Shown: one piece after another, positions 36,431-45,792 of the stretch
How positions within the stretch are numbered: the stretch's first letter is position 1
Layout of the letters: the number at the start of each line of letters is the position of its first letter
NCBI GenBank assembly: GCA_014841835.1
Contig: JACYUQ010000002.1
Span: 930,001 to 994,000 of the forward strand
DNA length: 64,000 nucleotides
Origin: Oxalobacteraceae sp. CFBP 13730
GTDB lineage: Bacteria; Pseudomonadota; Gammaproteobacteria; Burkholderiales; Burkholderiaceae_D
Reading direction: 5' to 3'
Translations under genes and position numbers: made by a program
Notes under the pieces: generated by a model
The model's database searches: none
What the model was told of the DNA's origin: nothing
The model's input: the letters and a program-made list of their open reading frames with translations, nothing else

Positions 36431-39400
36431 GTGGACGACTCCTGCAACGGCTTGATCTTGACGCAGCCCTGCATCCAGCGTGCCAACGGTCCATACAGTT
36501 CCTCGGCCAGGTCGGGCCAGCCGCCGGCGTTTTTCAACGCGTCAAAGTCAGGCCACAGGCGCGCCAGGCACAGGTCATCGACTTCGCCGCGCAGCTCGAA
36601 GCCACCGTCGTAGGTCGCGCGCGGATCGCCCTGCGCCAGATGCGCCAGGGCCGTCTTGCACGCCACTGGCAGCGGGGTGTCCAGATTGGCCCGCCACAGG
36701 CGCACCAGGTCGTGCAGCATTTCCAGCGCGGCATCCTGGGCCAGCGGTGCCATCTCGAGCACCGCGTCGCGCGCCACCAGATAACCCGTTACCGGATTGC
36801 CGGCAGCGGCGGCTGCCAGCTGGCGCAGCCACGGCGCGATCAGCTTGTCGCCGCGCGGATTGCCGGTCCGGTCCAGCACCTTCGACGAGATCTGCATCAG
36901 CCACGCACTGCCCTCGCCGTTTGAGCGCAGGCGGTCGATCCAGTCGTCCAGCTGGATGTCATGCAACCTCAGGCTGACGGCAAACTTCGGCGCCGCTTGC
37001 GGAAAACGCGCGCCCAGGCGCAGCCACTCGGTGCGCACGGGCGCCAGGCTCTCGACCAGCTGCTCCTGCCACATGCGGCCCATCAGCCCGATCGGCAGCA
37101 CGCCTTCGCGCGCCAGACGTTCGGCGCGCACCGTCAGCGTGGCGCGCACATCGCCAATCGCCTCGGCCTCGCCGCTGTCGTCCAGCAGGTGGTCTTCGAT
37201 CTGGTAGCGCTCCAGCGCATCGAGGCCGAACGGTTCTTCGTCGTCGCCCACGTGCGCGGCGTCCGCAAACACGACGCCAAGACGGCGGCGGAAGAAAAAA
37301 CGCGCCGGCTGGCGCAGAAAACTGGCCAGCTCGCCCAGCTTGAGGACAAAGTCGGGTTCGAGCTCGTAGGCTGGCAGCGCATCGTCGACGGGATGGTCAT
37401 CAGCGCCGTGCGCGGTGCGCCATTCGCCCGCGTACGTGAGCAGGCCGCCGCGCTGGAAGTAGCGCCGGCTGAACGGCTGCAGCGGATGCTCGGTCGTAAT
37501 GTGATGCAAGTCGTCCATGTCCCACCCGGCCTGCAGGTAGTCGCGCAACTGCGCCACCAGCACCGAGGGCGGCTGCTCGCTGTTGTCGCGCACATTGCGC
37601 CCGACCCAGCTCACGTAGAACTTGTCGCGCGCGGCCAGCAGGGCTTCGAGCATCAGGTAGCGGTCGTCGTCGCGGCGCGAGCGGTCGCCAGGCCGCGCCA
37701 TGCCGGGCAGCGCCAGCAGGTCAAAGTCGGACGGGCGCGCGCGGCGCGGGAAATCGCCGTCGTTCATGCCCAGCAGGCAGACGGCGCGAAACGGCACCGC
37801 GCGCATCGGCATCAGGGTGCAGAAGGTCACGCCGCCCGAGACGAACTGGTGGTTCAGTGTGGGCGCATCGAGTTCGCTCATCCACGCTTCGCGCAGCACC
37901 GCCAGCGGCACCGGTTCGTCGAAGCCCGCGCCGGCGCAAGTCTCGAGCCAGCATTGCAGGCCCTCGCCCAGGTTCGACAGCGTGAGGCGGTCGGCTTCGT
38001 CACCGGCCGCATAAAAGCACGACAGCATCTCGCGCGCCGCCGCGCCCCACTCTGCTGGCCGGAGCGACGCGTCGAGGCGGCCGCGCCAGGTCAGCAGGCA
38101 TTCGACCAGCTGGGCGAGCGAGCCGGCCAGCGCGGCATCGAGGCCACCGACTTCGGCATACGGCTCGATGTCGCCGAAACTGGCGCCGGCGCCGCTGGCG
38201 TAACCGAGCAGCATGCGGCGCACGCCGAAGATCCAGGCATTCTGCTCGCCCGTCATCCCCAGCCCCAGGCCCGCGCGGTGGTCCTGGTCGAGCCCCCAGC
38301 GCACGCCGGCGCCATCGATCCAGCGGCCCAGGATCGGCAGGTCGTCGCCTGTCACGCCAAAGCGGCGCGCGACGGCGGGCACGTCGAGCAGGTCGCGCAC
38401 CTCGCTCTGACGGCAGCGCTGGTGCGGCAGGCGCAGCAGCCACTCGAGCGAGACCAGCAGCGGATTGACGCTGCGGTCGCGCACGTCGCCGATCTCGAAC
38501 GGGATGTGGCGCGGGTCGTGGCGCCGGTGCTGGTCGAACACCGCGTGGATCGCGGGCGAGAACGCATCGATGTCGGGCACCATCACCACCACGTCGCGCG
38601 GGCGCAGCGTCGGGTCATGCGCAAACCACGACAGCAGCTGATCGTGCAGCACTTCGATCTCGCGCTGCACGCTGTGCGTGACGTGGAACTCGATCGAACG
38701 GTCGTCTGGCATCGGTGGCACGTGCGGGTGCTCGGACAGCGGCACCAGGTCGCGCACTGCGGCCTGGACCTGCGACAGGAGCGTGCCGCCATCGTCGTCG
38801 GTGAACAGGTCGACGCGCAGCGGCGCAGGCTGGCTTTCGCCGCTTTCGCCACGTTCCCCGGCCTCGTGCTGCTGGTCGAATTCATCGAGCATGCGCACGA
38901 AATCACGGCCTTGTCTGCCCCAGCTGGCCAGCAGCGGATGGCTGTGGACATGCATTTCCTCGATCGGGATCGTGCCCAGGTCGACGCCCTCGCGCTGCGG
39001 CTGACGGCGGCGCGCCGCCTTGAGCAACTGGCTGCCTTCGATGATGTCGCCCCAGTAGAACTGGCACGGATTGGGCACGGCGAACAACACCTGCGTGTGG
39101 CGTGCCAGCGCCGATATCGCCTGCAGCGTCTGGTACGGCAGCGTCGACATCCCGAACAGCACCACGCGGCGCGGCAGGCGGCTGGCCGGCGCAACGTCCG
39201 CCGCGATGGCGGCGAGGAACTGGTCGTGGATGGTGGCGCGGCCGCTCTCGCGCTGCGCCTCGGGCAGGCTCGCATGCACGGCGCGCCACAGGCAGGCCTG
39301 CCAGCGCTGCTCGGGCGCGAGCGGGACCACGTCGCCGCCGGCGCGGCGCAGCACGTCGCGCCCGGCGGCCCAATCGGCCAGCCAGTCGGCGCGGTACACC

Positions 39401-39837
39401 TGGTACTGGTCGTACAGGTCGGCCACGCGTTCGGCCAGTTGCAGGCGCCGTTCGGCGTCGCCATCGGCGAGAAAGCGCGCCAGTGGCGCGTAGCCTTCGT
39501 CCTGCAACAGCGTGGGCAACAGGCGCATCAGGCGCCAGGTGAGCGGCGCCTTGTCGAACGGCGCGCGCTGCGGCACGCGCTCGCGTCCCAGCATGCCACG
39601 ATACGCTTCCCACATGAAGCGCGCCGGCAGCGCCACGCGGGTGGCCGCACAGACGCCGTTTTCTTCGGCCAGCGCGATCTTGAGCCATTCGGCCACGCCG
39701 TTCGACTGGACGAGAAAAATCTCTTCTTCGAGTGGCCCCAAGGGATGATTGCGCAGCCAGTCGAAGACGGCGCTGCGCAGCAGCTCCATCTGGTTACCGT
39801 GGAGGATCAAGAGACCGGGAGTGATCGGGGCAGACAT
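36427..39837 (-). CDS. recC: RecBCD subunit gamma, RecC
   Basis: A 1136-residue RecC, the Chi-recognising scaffold with an inactive helicase fold. It starts MSAPITPGLLILHGNQMELL. Family landmarks include the HSVQRE-like segment (VTHSVQREIEVLHDQLL), PFEIGDVRDRS and RAVPFRAVCLLGMNDGDFPR. First gene of the recCBD operon, with its stop overlapping recB. The start at 39837 was preferred because the frame extending 21 codons upstream is not family-like. RecC residues that read Chi cannot be mapped by eye. Confidence 0.96.
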   Translation of the reverse strand: MSAPITPGLLILHGNQMELLRSAVFDWLRNHPLGPLEEEIFLVQSNGVAEWLKIALAEENGVCAATRVALPARFMWEAYRGMLGRERVPQRAPFDKAPLTWRLMRLLPTLLQDEGYAPLARFLADGDAERRLQLAERVADLYDQYQVYRADWLADWAAGRDVLRRAGGDVVPLAPEQRWQACLWRAVHASLPEAQRESGRATIHDQFLAAIAADVAPASRLPRRVVLFGMSTLPYQTLQAISALARHTQVLFAVPNPCQFYWGDIIEGSQLLKAARRRQPQREGVDLGTIPIEEMHVHSHPLLASWGRQGRDFVRMLDEFDQQHEAGERGESGESQPAPLRVDLFTDDDGGTLLSQVQAAVRDLVPLSEHPHVPPMPDDRSIEFHVTHSVQREIEVLHDQLLSWFAHDPTLRPRDVVVMVPDIDAFSPAIHAVFDQHRRHDPRHIPFEIGDVRDRSVNPLLVSLEWLLRLPHQRCRQSEVRDLLDVPAVARRFGVTGDDLPILGRWIDGAGVRWGLDQDHRAGLGLGMTGEQNAWIFGVRRMLLGYASGAGASFGDIEPYAEVGGLDAALAGSLAQLVECLLTWRGRLDASLRPAEWGAAAREMLSCFYAAGDEADRLTLSNLGEGLQCWLETCAGAGFDEPVPLAVLREAWMSELDAPTLNHQFVSGGVTFCTLMPMRAVPFRAVCLLGMNDGDFPRRARPSDFDLLALPGMARPGDRSRRDDDRYLMLEALLAARDKFYVSWVGRNVRDNSEQPPSVLVAQLRDYLQAGWDMDDLHHITTEHPLQPFSRRYFQRGGLLTYAGEWRTAHGADDHPVDDALPAYELEPDFVLKLGELASFLRQPARFFFRRRLGVVFADAAHVGDDEEPFGLDALERYQIEDHLLDDSGEAEAIGDVRATLTVRAERLAREGVLPIGLMGRMWQEQLVESLAPVRTEWLRLGARFPQAAPKFAVSLRLHDIQLDDWIDRLRSNGEGSAWLMQISSKVLDRTGNPRGDKLIAPWLRQLAAAAAGNPVTGYLVARDAVLEMAPLAQDAALEMLHDLVRLWRANLDTPLPVACKTALAHLAQGDPRATYDGGFELRGEVDDLCLARLWPDFDALKNAGGWPDLAEELYGPLARWMQGCVKIKPLQESST

Positions 39838-39909
39838 GCGCTGGGCGTGGGCAATCGGGACCAAAGCATACCGCGTTTGGCCCCCCGGCGGTAGGGCCAA
39901 ACGGGCCTG

Positions 39910-42900
39910 TCAACGGCCGTCACTGGCGCGGCCACCGAACTGCGCCGATACCTCGCGCTCGATGCGGATCAGCAGCGCGCGCAGGCGCGCCGTCAATGCC
40001 CGCGCCTGCGCCGTGCCGCCTCCGCGCAAATCGCGCACCGGCTGCGCTTCCAGGTCTTCGCAGATGGCGGCGAAGGCGGTGGCACCGACCGCACGGGCGG
40101 CCGATTTGAGCTGGTGGGCCAGGCTCGCGGTGTGGGTCAGGTCGCCGCACAGCAGTGCCGTGTCGATGCCGGCCAGATTCTCGCGCGTGGTGTCGAGGAA
40201 CAGGAACGCGTATTTGCGCATGCGTTCCGTATCGCCACCGGCCGTGGCCGCCAGCAGCGCCAGATCCAGCACCGCGCTGCCCGGCGCCATCGCCGCAGGC
40301 AGATTGACGGCGACGTCCGACACGGGCGCCGTGGTGCGCCCCAGGCAGCGCGCGATGGTGGCGGCCAGCAGTTCGGGGACCACGGGTTTGGCCAGAAATT
40401 CGTTCATGCCCGCCGCCATGCAGCGCGCGCGATCGTCCAGGCCGGCATTGGCGGTCATCGCCACCACCAGTGTATCGGCCAGACGCGGATCGCGCCGGAT
40501 GCGGCGCGTCGCCTCGAGACCATCCATCACCGGCATCTGCACGTCCATCAGTACGCAGTCGAAGCGTGCCTTGGTCATCGCCGCCAGCGCCTCTTCGCCA
40601 TTGCCCGCCACGACGACGGCGGCGCCGGCCAGTTCGAGCAGTTCGCGCGCGACCTGCTGGTTGAACGGGTTGTCCTCGACCAGCAGTACCGCGCAGTCGT
40701 CCAGCCGCGCCTGGGCCGGCGCCGGCGCTGCGCCCAGGCCGGAACTGGCGCCACCGCCCACCCGCGCGCCGGCGCCATCGTCGAGCGCCAGACGCGCCGT
40801 GAACCAGAAGATGCTGCCCACGCCAGGGGTGCTGGTTACGCCGACCTCACCGCCCATCAGCTCGGCCAGCTGACGGCTGATGGCCAGGCCCAGGCCAGTG
40901 CCGCCGTGACGGCGCGTGGCCGACTGGTCGGCCTGCTGAAATGGCGCAAACAGGTGCTGCAGCGCGTTGGGCGTGATGCCGATGCCACGGTCTTCGACTT
41001 CGAAGCGCACCAGGATTTCAGGGCCAAACGCATGCGCCAGGCGTGCCCGCATCGTGATGCGGCCGCGTTCGGCAAACTTGACCGCGTTGCCGGCGAAATT
41101 GAGCAGCACCTGTTCGAGACGCAGCGAATCGCCGCACAGGGGCCGCATCAGTTCGGGCGCGATCTCGATGTCGAAACCCAGACCCTTGGCGGCAGCCGCC
41201 GTGCTCAGTTGCGCCTCGACGTTGCGCATCAGCGCGTCCGGCATGAAGCGCTCGGTGGCCAGTTCGAGCATCCCGGCCTCGATCTTGGAAAAGTCGAGGA
41301 TATCGTTGATGATGCCCAGCAGGTGCTGGCCCGAGTGGTAGATCTTTTCGAGGTAATCGCGCTGGCGCGGGTCGGGCGCGGCCTGCAGCGCCAGGTGCGT
41401 CATGCCGATGATGCTGTTCATCGGCGTGCGAATCTCGTGGCTCATGTTCGACAGGAAGTCGCTCTTGGCCTTGCTGGCCGCGTCGGCGCGCGCCTTCAGG
41501 CGATGCAGTTCGGTGACGTCGGTCGACACGCACAGCACGGCGCGCTCTTCATCGACCTGCAGCGGCACGCGCACGCTCCACAACTGGCGCGTGACGCCAT
41601 CCGGGCCGGCCTGGGCGACTTGCGCACTGCTCTGGCGATCGGCCCGCAGCACGGCGCGATCGAGCTCCCAGGCGGCGGCGGCCTGGCCCGCCTCCATGGC
41701 CTCGGTATCGGGCCGGCCAATCAGGTCGGTTGCCGGGCGCCCGAGGCGCGCCGCGCCCTTGGCATTGAGATAGCGGATGCGGCGCGCGCCGTCCTTCAGG
41801 TACACCTCGGCGTCGAGATTGTCCAGCACTGTGTCGAGCAGCAGGCGCTGCTCGTCGGCGGCGCGGCGCGAGCGGTACTGCGACAGAAACAAGCCGTACA
41901 TCAGCAGCGTACCGACAAAGCCGGCGACCAGCGCGCCGAACGGCACGAAGCGGTCGACGCCCACCAGCATTTCTTCCCTTGGCGCCGAGAAGTGGGCCTT
42001 CCAGCCGTTGCCGACGTAATCCACGCCCAGCACCGTCACGAAATGCAGCGCCGGATCGAGCGCGGTGCGGCGCACGTCCACGCCATGCAGCAGGATGTCG
42101 CCCGCCGCCGGCGCGCCGGGACGGCCGGTGTAGCGGCGTCCGGTACCGTACAGGCTCACGCGCAGCGGCTGCGCCTCGAGCGAAGCGAGCGCATTGCGCA
42201 CCAGTTCCTGCACCGAAAAGAAGATGCCGAACGAACCCAGATAGGCCGCCCGGCGCTCCGCAACACCCAACGGCAGCACGCCCCCGATGTACACGGGCAG
42301 GCGCATGCCGAGGGCATTGTGCGGGACCGGGTCGGGCAGGAACACGGGCTGGCCTGACGCGACCATCGTGCCGCTGTCGCGTGCCTGGGACAGCGCCCGC
42401 GCGACCAGCGGGCGGGACGCCATGTCGAAGCCGAGCCGCCGGGTCGGCTTGTCGGCCGGGTACTGGTACGTCACGACTTCGTACCACGGGCGGCGCCCGG
42501 CCGGGAAGATCTGGAAATCCGGGTAGCCGCGCGCGTCGACGCTGCGGTCGTCGCGCATGGCGGCGGTGAAGACGTCGCGCCCGGCATCGGGCACGCGCGT
42601 GGCGAAGGTCAGCGCTTCGATCGCCGGATAATTATTGGGCAGGTCGAGCGCCGCCGCATAGCGGTGGAACGAGGCGCGGTCGGGCACCGCACTGCCGCCG
42701 CCGGCCGCATGCAGGGCCGCCATCGCGCGCACCGCGCGGGCATACGAGGCGATGGCGTTGTCGAGCCGTTCCTGGGCACCGCGCGCCAGATTGTCGAAGC
42801 GGCGCCGGGCGTCGGTCTCGACGGCGGCGCTGGCCACCGCATGCAGCAGCATGCCGATTGCCAGCGCCAGCAACACACCGCCGCCCCACAGCACGATGGG

Positions 42901-42963
42901 GCGGCCCACGCGCGCCGCGGCAAGTTCGATGGCGCGCGCGCCACGCAAGGCTGATCGCTTCAT
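39910..42963 (-). CDS. CHASE-PAS hybrid histidine kinase with receiver and Hpt domains
   Basis: A 1017-residue membrane sensor. Order: N-terminal TM (about 20-45), periplasmic CHASE-like domain (about 50-310, with an APREEML end), second TM (about 325-345), PAS (about 355-485), HisKA with SHEIRTP (His about 508), HATPase ([10 protein letters not shown]), receiver ([10 protein letters not shown], Asp about 804) and C-terminal Hpt ([13 protein letters not shown], His about 949). It can run a full phosphorelay to an unknown regulator. It lies 165 bp downstream of luxI on the same strand, so its regulation may be tied to quorum sensing. Ligand unknown. Confidence 0.93.
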   Translation of the reverse strand: MKRSALRGARAIELAAARVGRPIVLWGGGVLLALAIGMLLHAVASAAVETDARRRFDNLARGAQERLDNAIASYARAVRAMAALHAAGGGSAVPDRASFHRYAAALDLPNNYPAIEALTFATRVPDAGRDVFTAAMRDDRSVDARGYPDFQIFPAGRRPWYEVVTYQYPADKPTRRLGFDMASRPLVARALSQARDSGTMVASGQPVFLPDPVPHNALGMRLPVYIGGVLPLGVAERRAAYLGSFGIFFSVQELVRNALASLEAQPLRVSLYGTGRRYTGRPGAPAAGDILLHGVDVRRTALDPALHFVTVLGVDYVGNGWKAHFSAPREEMLVGVDRFVPFGALVAGFVGTLLMYGLFLSQYRSRRAADEQRLLLDTVLDNLDAEVYLKDGARRIRYLNAKGAARLGRPATDLIGRPDTEAMEAGQAAAAWELDRAVLRADRQSSAQVAQAGPDGVTRQLWSVRVPLQVDEERAVLCVSTDVTELHRLKARADAASKAKSDFLSNMSHEIRTPMNSIIGMTHLALQAAPDPRQRDYLEKIYHSGQHLLGIINDILDFSKIEAGMLELATERFMPDALMRNVEAQLSTAAAAKGLGFDIEIAPELMRPLCGDSLRLEQVLLNFAGNAVKFAERGRITMRARLAHAFGPEILVRFEVEDRGIGITPNALQHLFAPFQQADQSATRRHGGTGLGLAISRQLAELMGGEVGVTSTPGVGSIFWFTARLALDDGAGARVGGGASSGLGAAPAPAQARLDDCAVLLVEDNPFNQQVARELLELAGAAVVVAGNGEEALAAMTKARFDCVLMDVQMPVMDGLEATRRIRRDPRLADTLVVAMTANAGLDDRARCMAAGMNEFLAKPVVPELLAATIARCLGRTTAPVSDVAVNLPAAMAPGSAVLDLALLAATAGGDTERMRKYAFLFLDTTRENLAGIDTALLCGDLTHTASLAHQLKSAARAVGATAFAAICEDLEAQPVRDLRGGGTAQARALTARLRALLIRIEREVSAQFGGRASDGR

Positions 42964-43128
42964 GCTTCCCCTTTCGGGCGCTGCATGCCCCGCTTGTTAG
43001 TAAGAGTCAATGTGAGTATATCGGTGCACCGGCGCGGCGCAGGCCCGTTCACCGCGCCGATGAGGCACGCAAGCAACACATCGCCGCTCACGCGAGCACC
43101 TCCCAGTGGCGAGGGTAGCAGCCCCCCG

Positions 43129-43710
43129 TCAAGATACGAGTCGCGTCGCAAACAGGGCGTCCCAGGTCGGCGCAATCTCGACATACAGGGCCACGGCCTG
43201 CTCGATCCCGACCGTCTGCGGCGCGCCGATGCGCGTGATGACCACGCCGGCGCGACGCAGCATGCGTTCGATTGCCGTGGTCGTGACGGTGATGTAGCGC
43301 TTCAAGCCGCGCTCGTGGGCGTCGTCGATGATGGCAGCGATCGACTCCATCGTCATCGCCGAAAAACCGTAACCGGCCACGCCGTCGGTTTCCAGTGCAA
43401 AGCGCGACAGCTCCCATATCTGCGGGTCGCTCGGCGCCGCCTGCCCATCGAGCAGCTGGGGAAACGAATCCTTGAGCATGTATGGCCCCTCGGTGGGCAG
43501 CAGGCGCCAGCAGCCGCGCAGCGTGTCGTCGTCCCGCATCAGCATGTAGCGCGGCTCGAGGGCGTCGTAGCCATCGATCTCCATGCCCGACAAAATAGGG
43601 ACTTCCCAGCCGAGCCGCCCGCGAAAGACCCGCGCGCGCAACAAGTGCATTTCGCACAATTCGTTCGATGGAATGGCGCGGCGTGGCGCGATCCTGATAT
43701 GCATGCTCAT
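43129..43710 (-). CDS. acyl-homoserine-lactone synthase (LuxI family)
   Basis: A 193-residue autoinducer synthase making N-acyl-homoserine lactone from SAM and an acyl-ACP. The invariant LuxI residues are all visible: R27, F29, W35, D46, D49, R69, F83, E100 and R103. Strong GGGAGGGG precedes the ATG. The gene is transcribed away from a 179-bp divergent promoter region holding a lux-box-like palindrome, shared with a small HTH gene. The chain length of the signal cannot be predicted. Confidence 0.95.
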   Translation of the reverse strand: MSMHIRIAPRRAIPSNELCEMHLLRARVFRGRLGWEVPILSGMEIDGYDALEPRYMLMRDDDTLRGCWRLLPTEGPYMLKDSFPQLLDGQAAPSDPQIWELSRFALETDGVAGYGFSAMTMESIAAIIDDAHERGLKRYITVTTTAIERMLRRAGVVITRIGAPQTVGIEQAVALYVEIAPTWDALFATRLVS

Positions 43711-43746
43711 TTACCCCTCCCTGGATTGACGTATGGTCGTTAAGAA

Positions 43747-43759
43747 ATGCACTGTGCAT
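43747..43759. promoter_or_regulatory. palindrome close to the luxI start
   Basis: ATGCAC-T-GTGCAT, a 6-1-6 inverted repeat centred 43 bp upstream of the luxI ATG, at the place of a core promoter. It differs from the lux-box-like repeat and is a candidate operator for the adjacent HTH protein or another repressor. Confidence 0.4.
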
Positions 43760-43791
43760 AGAACCGTCATGCAAATCGGGTAGCGTGGGTA

Positions 43792-43807
43792 CTATCAGCT
43801 CTGATAG
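43792..43807. promoter_or_regulatory. lux-box-like palindrome in the luxI/HTH-gene divergent promoter
   Basis: CTATCAG-CT-CTGATAG, a perfect 7-2-7 inverted repeat. Its centre is about 90 bp from both the luxI start (43710) and the HTH-gene start (43890). Location, symmetry and length fit a LuxR-type binding site able to activate both directions. The exact consensus for this LuxR is unknown. Confidence 0.65.
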
Positions 43808-43889
43808 GTGGCGAGCAATGTCGGGGGTGCAATACTTTTGGTTATGCAGTTTCCGACGTACTGGCTTTACCTTCCTGAAAGGAATCATC

Positions 43890-44162
43890 ATGGCAATCGA
43901 ACTGATGTCCAACGCCCTGGCAGCTGACCACCACGCCAACCAGGTCATGCAGGCCGCCGGCGCCGTGCGCATGGCGCCGCATGAACTGCGCCGCCTGCGC
44001 ATCACCAAGCGCGAGAGCCAGGAAAAGTTCTGGGGCCGCTTCGGCGTCACCCAGTCGAGCGGTTCCCGCTTCGAGACCGGGCTGGCCATCCCGACGCCCG
44101 TGTCGATCCTGCTGCGCATGTATGTCAATGGCAAGCTCAGCGATGGTGATCTTCAGGGGTAA
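43890..44162 (+). CDS. RsaL-like small HTH regulator between luxI and luxR
   Basis: A 90-residue DNA-binding protein. The C-terminal half (about 33-80) is a helix-turn-helix of XRE/RsaL-like type: LRRLRITKRESQEKFWGRFG then VTQSSGSRFETG and a PTPVSILLRMY helix. AAAGGA precedes the ATG. It is divergent from luxI and runs tail-to-tail into luxR, overlapping it by 26 bp. That is the arrangement of rsaL between lasI and lasR in Pseudomonas, where RsaL represses lasI. A homeostatic repressor role here is inferred from position and fold. Confidence 0.8.
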   Translation: MAIELMSNALAADHHANQVMQAAGAVRMAPHELRRLRITKRESQEKFWGRFGVTQSSGSRFETGLAIPTPVSILLRMYVNGKLSDGDLQG

Positions 44163-44889
44163 TCAATCCAAGGCCAATGGCCTTGACCACCGCCTGCTGG
44201 CGGGTGTTCACGTCGAACTTCTGACGCACATTCGCCAGGTGGAAGTTCACGGTCGCTTCCGAGCAATTGGTGATGCGGGCAATCTCCCATGACGACTTGC
44301 CCGCCATGACCCACTGCAGCACTTCGAGTTCGCGTTTGGTCAGGCGCGGTGCGGTGCCCCGGCCTTCTTCGGGCCGCACGCCCTCATCGCGAAAGCGCTG
44401 CGACGACGCAAACGCGTAATCGCGCACCAGCGCGAGCATCGGCAGCGCCTCCAGCACGGCACGCTCGGCGGCAATATCGGGACGCGCATCGGACGCAAAA
44501 CTGAGTACCCCGAACTCGCCCTGCGGACCGTGCACCGGCAGCGTCACGCCACTGCGGATGCCATGCGCACTGGCTTCTTCGTACAAGCCCGCCTGCCGGG
44601 TGCCTGAGGCGAACAGCGCGGGCTCCCACACCATCGGCAGCGTGCTCGTCAGGCAGTGGGCAACCGTCGGATCCACGTAGGCAAAACCATTGCGGTCATA
44701 GCGCTCGCGCCAGTTGTCAGCGTAGTTACTGCGCAAAAAGGCCGACTCGAAGCGGGCGTGACGCGAACCGACCAGCCCGAACAGCACCTGATCGAACCCC
44801 AATGTCCGCGCGAGTTTGTACAGGGAGGCGCTCCACTGGTTCGCGTCTCTGGCCTGCATCAACTCAAGTAATAAAGCGGTATCAATCAT
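44137..44889 (-). CDS. LuxR-family acyl-homoserine-lactone receptor
   Basis: A 250-residue quorum-sensing regulator. The autoinducer-binding domain (about 15-170) keeps the ligand-pocket residues W60, Y64, D73 and W88; the HTH is at about 182-245 (LTKRELEVLQWVMAGKSSWEIA). It would bind the product of the nearby LuxI and act at the palindrome in the luxI promoter. Its 3' end overlaps the small HTH gene from the opposite strand, so transcription of each may interfere with the other. No clear Shine-Dalgarno; a TATTAT-like -10 lies close upstream. Confidence 0.94.
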   Translation of the reverse strand: MIDTALLLELMQARDANQWSASLYKLARTLGFDQVLFGLVGSRHARFESAFLRSNYADNWRERYDRNGFAYVDPTVAHCLTSTLPMVWEPALFASGTRQAGLYEEASAHGIRSGVTLPVHGPQGEFGVLSFASDARPDIAAERAVLEALPMLALVRDYAFASSQRFRDEGVRPEEGRGTAPRLTKRELEVLQWVMAGKSSWEIARITNCSEATVNFHLANVRQKFDVNTRQQAVVKAIGLGLITPEDHHR

Positions 44890-45356
44890 GGGGTCGGAAT
44901 AATATGCAACACCGCTATCCTAGTCCGTCGCCCCCCCTTCAAAATCCTCGAAAATTAACAATCAAGATATTTACACTCGCCCATTTCATATGCTGTCGTG
45001 TAATGACAACAACAATTTTCACATCACCCTCGATGGCAAATTGATTTTCACAACCGCGCGCCGCGTTACTCCAGATAAATCCCACGTCTGCAGTTCGCCA
45101 CTGCGGCTTTGTTGGCGAAAGCTAATTTTGTGTCTTGACGCTGGTCAATAAAACTCGCTACTGCCATGGCGCCTCATCAGGCCACCGGGGGTGCGCGGCA
45201 CACCACCATTTCGCGCGGTACGAGGGGCGAATCAATGCGCACGATAAAGGGTGTTCCTGAACGCGCTGATGGACATCGATCGGCGTGGTCCCGAGCATGA
45301 TCGAAGCGGGCAGCCATACCGAAACGCTGCTGATGCCACAGCGTCCGGAGCCGATC
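44890..45356. other. gene-free, A+T-richer region upstream of luxR
   Basis: No convincing gene. The first 150 bp is A+T-rich and should hold the luxR promoter. A 7-bp inverted repeat, TTCGCCA/TGGCGAA (45094-45100 and 45113-45119), and an FNR-like palindrome (45135-45148) follow. A minus-strand frame of about 33 codons from an ATG near 45168 crosses both but has no Shine-Dalgarno. From about 45180 the composition is G+C-rich again and leads into an IS relic. Confidence 0.5.
45135..45148. promoter_or_regulatory. FNR/ANR-like palindrome without evident target
   Basis: TTGAC-GCTG-GTCAA matches the FNR/CRP-family dyad (TTGAT-N4-ATCAA class, with the common C/G variants). No gene starts at the expected distance on either side; the nearest downstream plus-strand sequence is a transposase relic. 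It may be a leftover operator, or serve an unrecognised transcript. Confidence 0.4.
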
Positions 45357-45718
45357 ATGAAAGCGTTCCGTCTCAAGAACTGGTTCGCCCGGTTATCATC
45401 ACTGCATCAGCCGCAGCGCCGGCAAGTGCTCGATGCCCTGCATCGCGCAGCCGGCCTCGATCGGGTCGGATTGCGCACGAGACCGTCAATCTGCGCGCGG
45501 GTGCGCGCGGCAGGCATGCGGGCAGCCGCGCCATCCACGTACAGAACGTGAACGCCTGCCGCAGGCGCTTCAAAGCCTGGCTACCGGGCTTTCGCGGCGT
45601 GGCATCGCGCTACCTGCCCAATTACATGGGGTCGCGCTGGACTCTGGACGTTCGACGGGTCAGTTCCGCAGAACAATTGCTTTGCATCGCAATCGGCGTC
45701 ATGAACAGACAACGCTGA
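45357..45718 (+). pseudogene. IS1595-family transposase remnant (internal deletion, frameshift)
   Basis: The N-terminal part of an IS1595/ISXO2-type transposase (MKAFRLKNWFARLSSLHQPQ then RRQVLDALHRAAGLDRV) reads to about 45467. After a frame change the C-terminal part follows from about 45470 (AHETVNLRAG, HVQNVNACRRRFKAW, GVASRYLPNYMGSRW). The zinc-ribbon remainder and nearly all of the DDE catalytic core are missing, so it is dead. Recognition is from memory of the HVQNVNAYHSRLK...YLPNYLGWRR family pattern. No terminal inverted repeats were identified by eye. Confidence 0.75.
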
Positions 45719-45792
45719 CTGCGCCTTGCGGTCGGCGTCCTGCCCTGGTCAATCATGCGCAAAGTGGCAGGGGCGGTGTGTAAAATCATTTC

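Noticed and set aside
36961..39894. A 977-codon open frame antisense to recC
   Set aside because: It mirrors recC codons in G+C-rich DNA; its composition is His/Arg/Gln-rich, with no domains and no Shine-Dalgarno, while recC is strongly supported.
43031..43058. A G+C-rich hairpin between luxI and the kinase gene (GGCGCGG/CCGCGCC) as a terminator
   Set aside because: The stem is good but no T tract follows on the minus strand, so termination between the two genes is not supported.
45067..45168. A 33-codon minus-strand peptide gene upstream of luxR
   Set aside because: No Shine-Dalgarno and it overlaps two palindromes; treated as noncoding.
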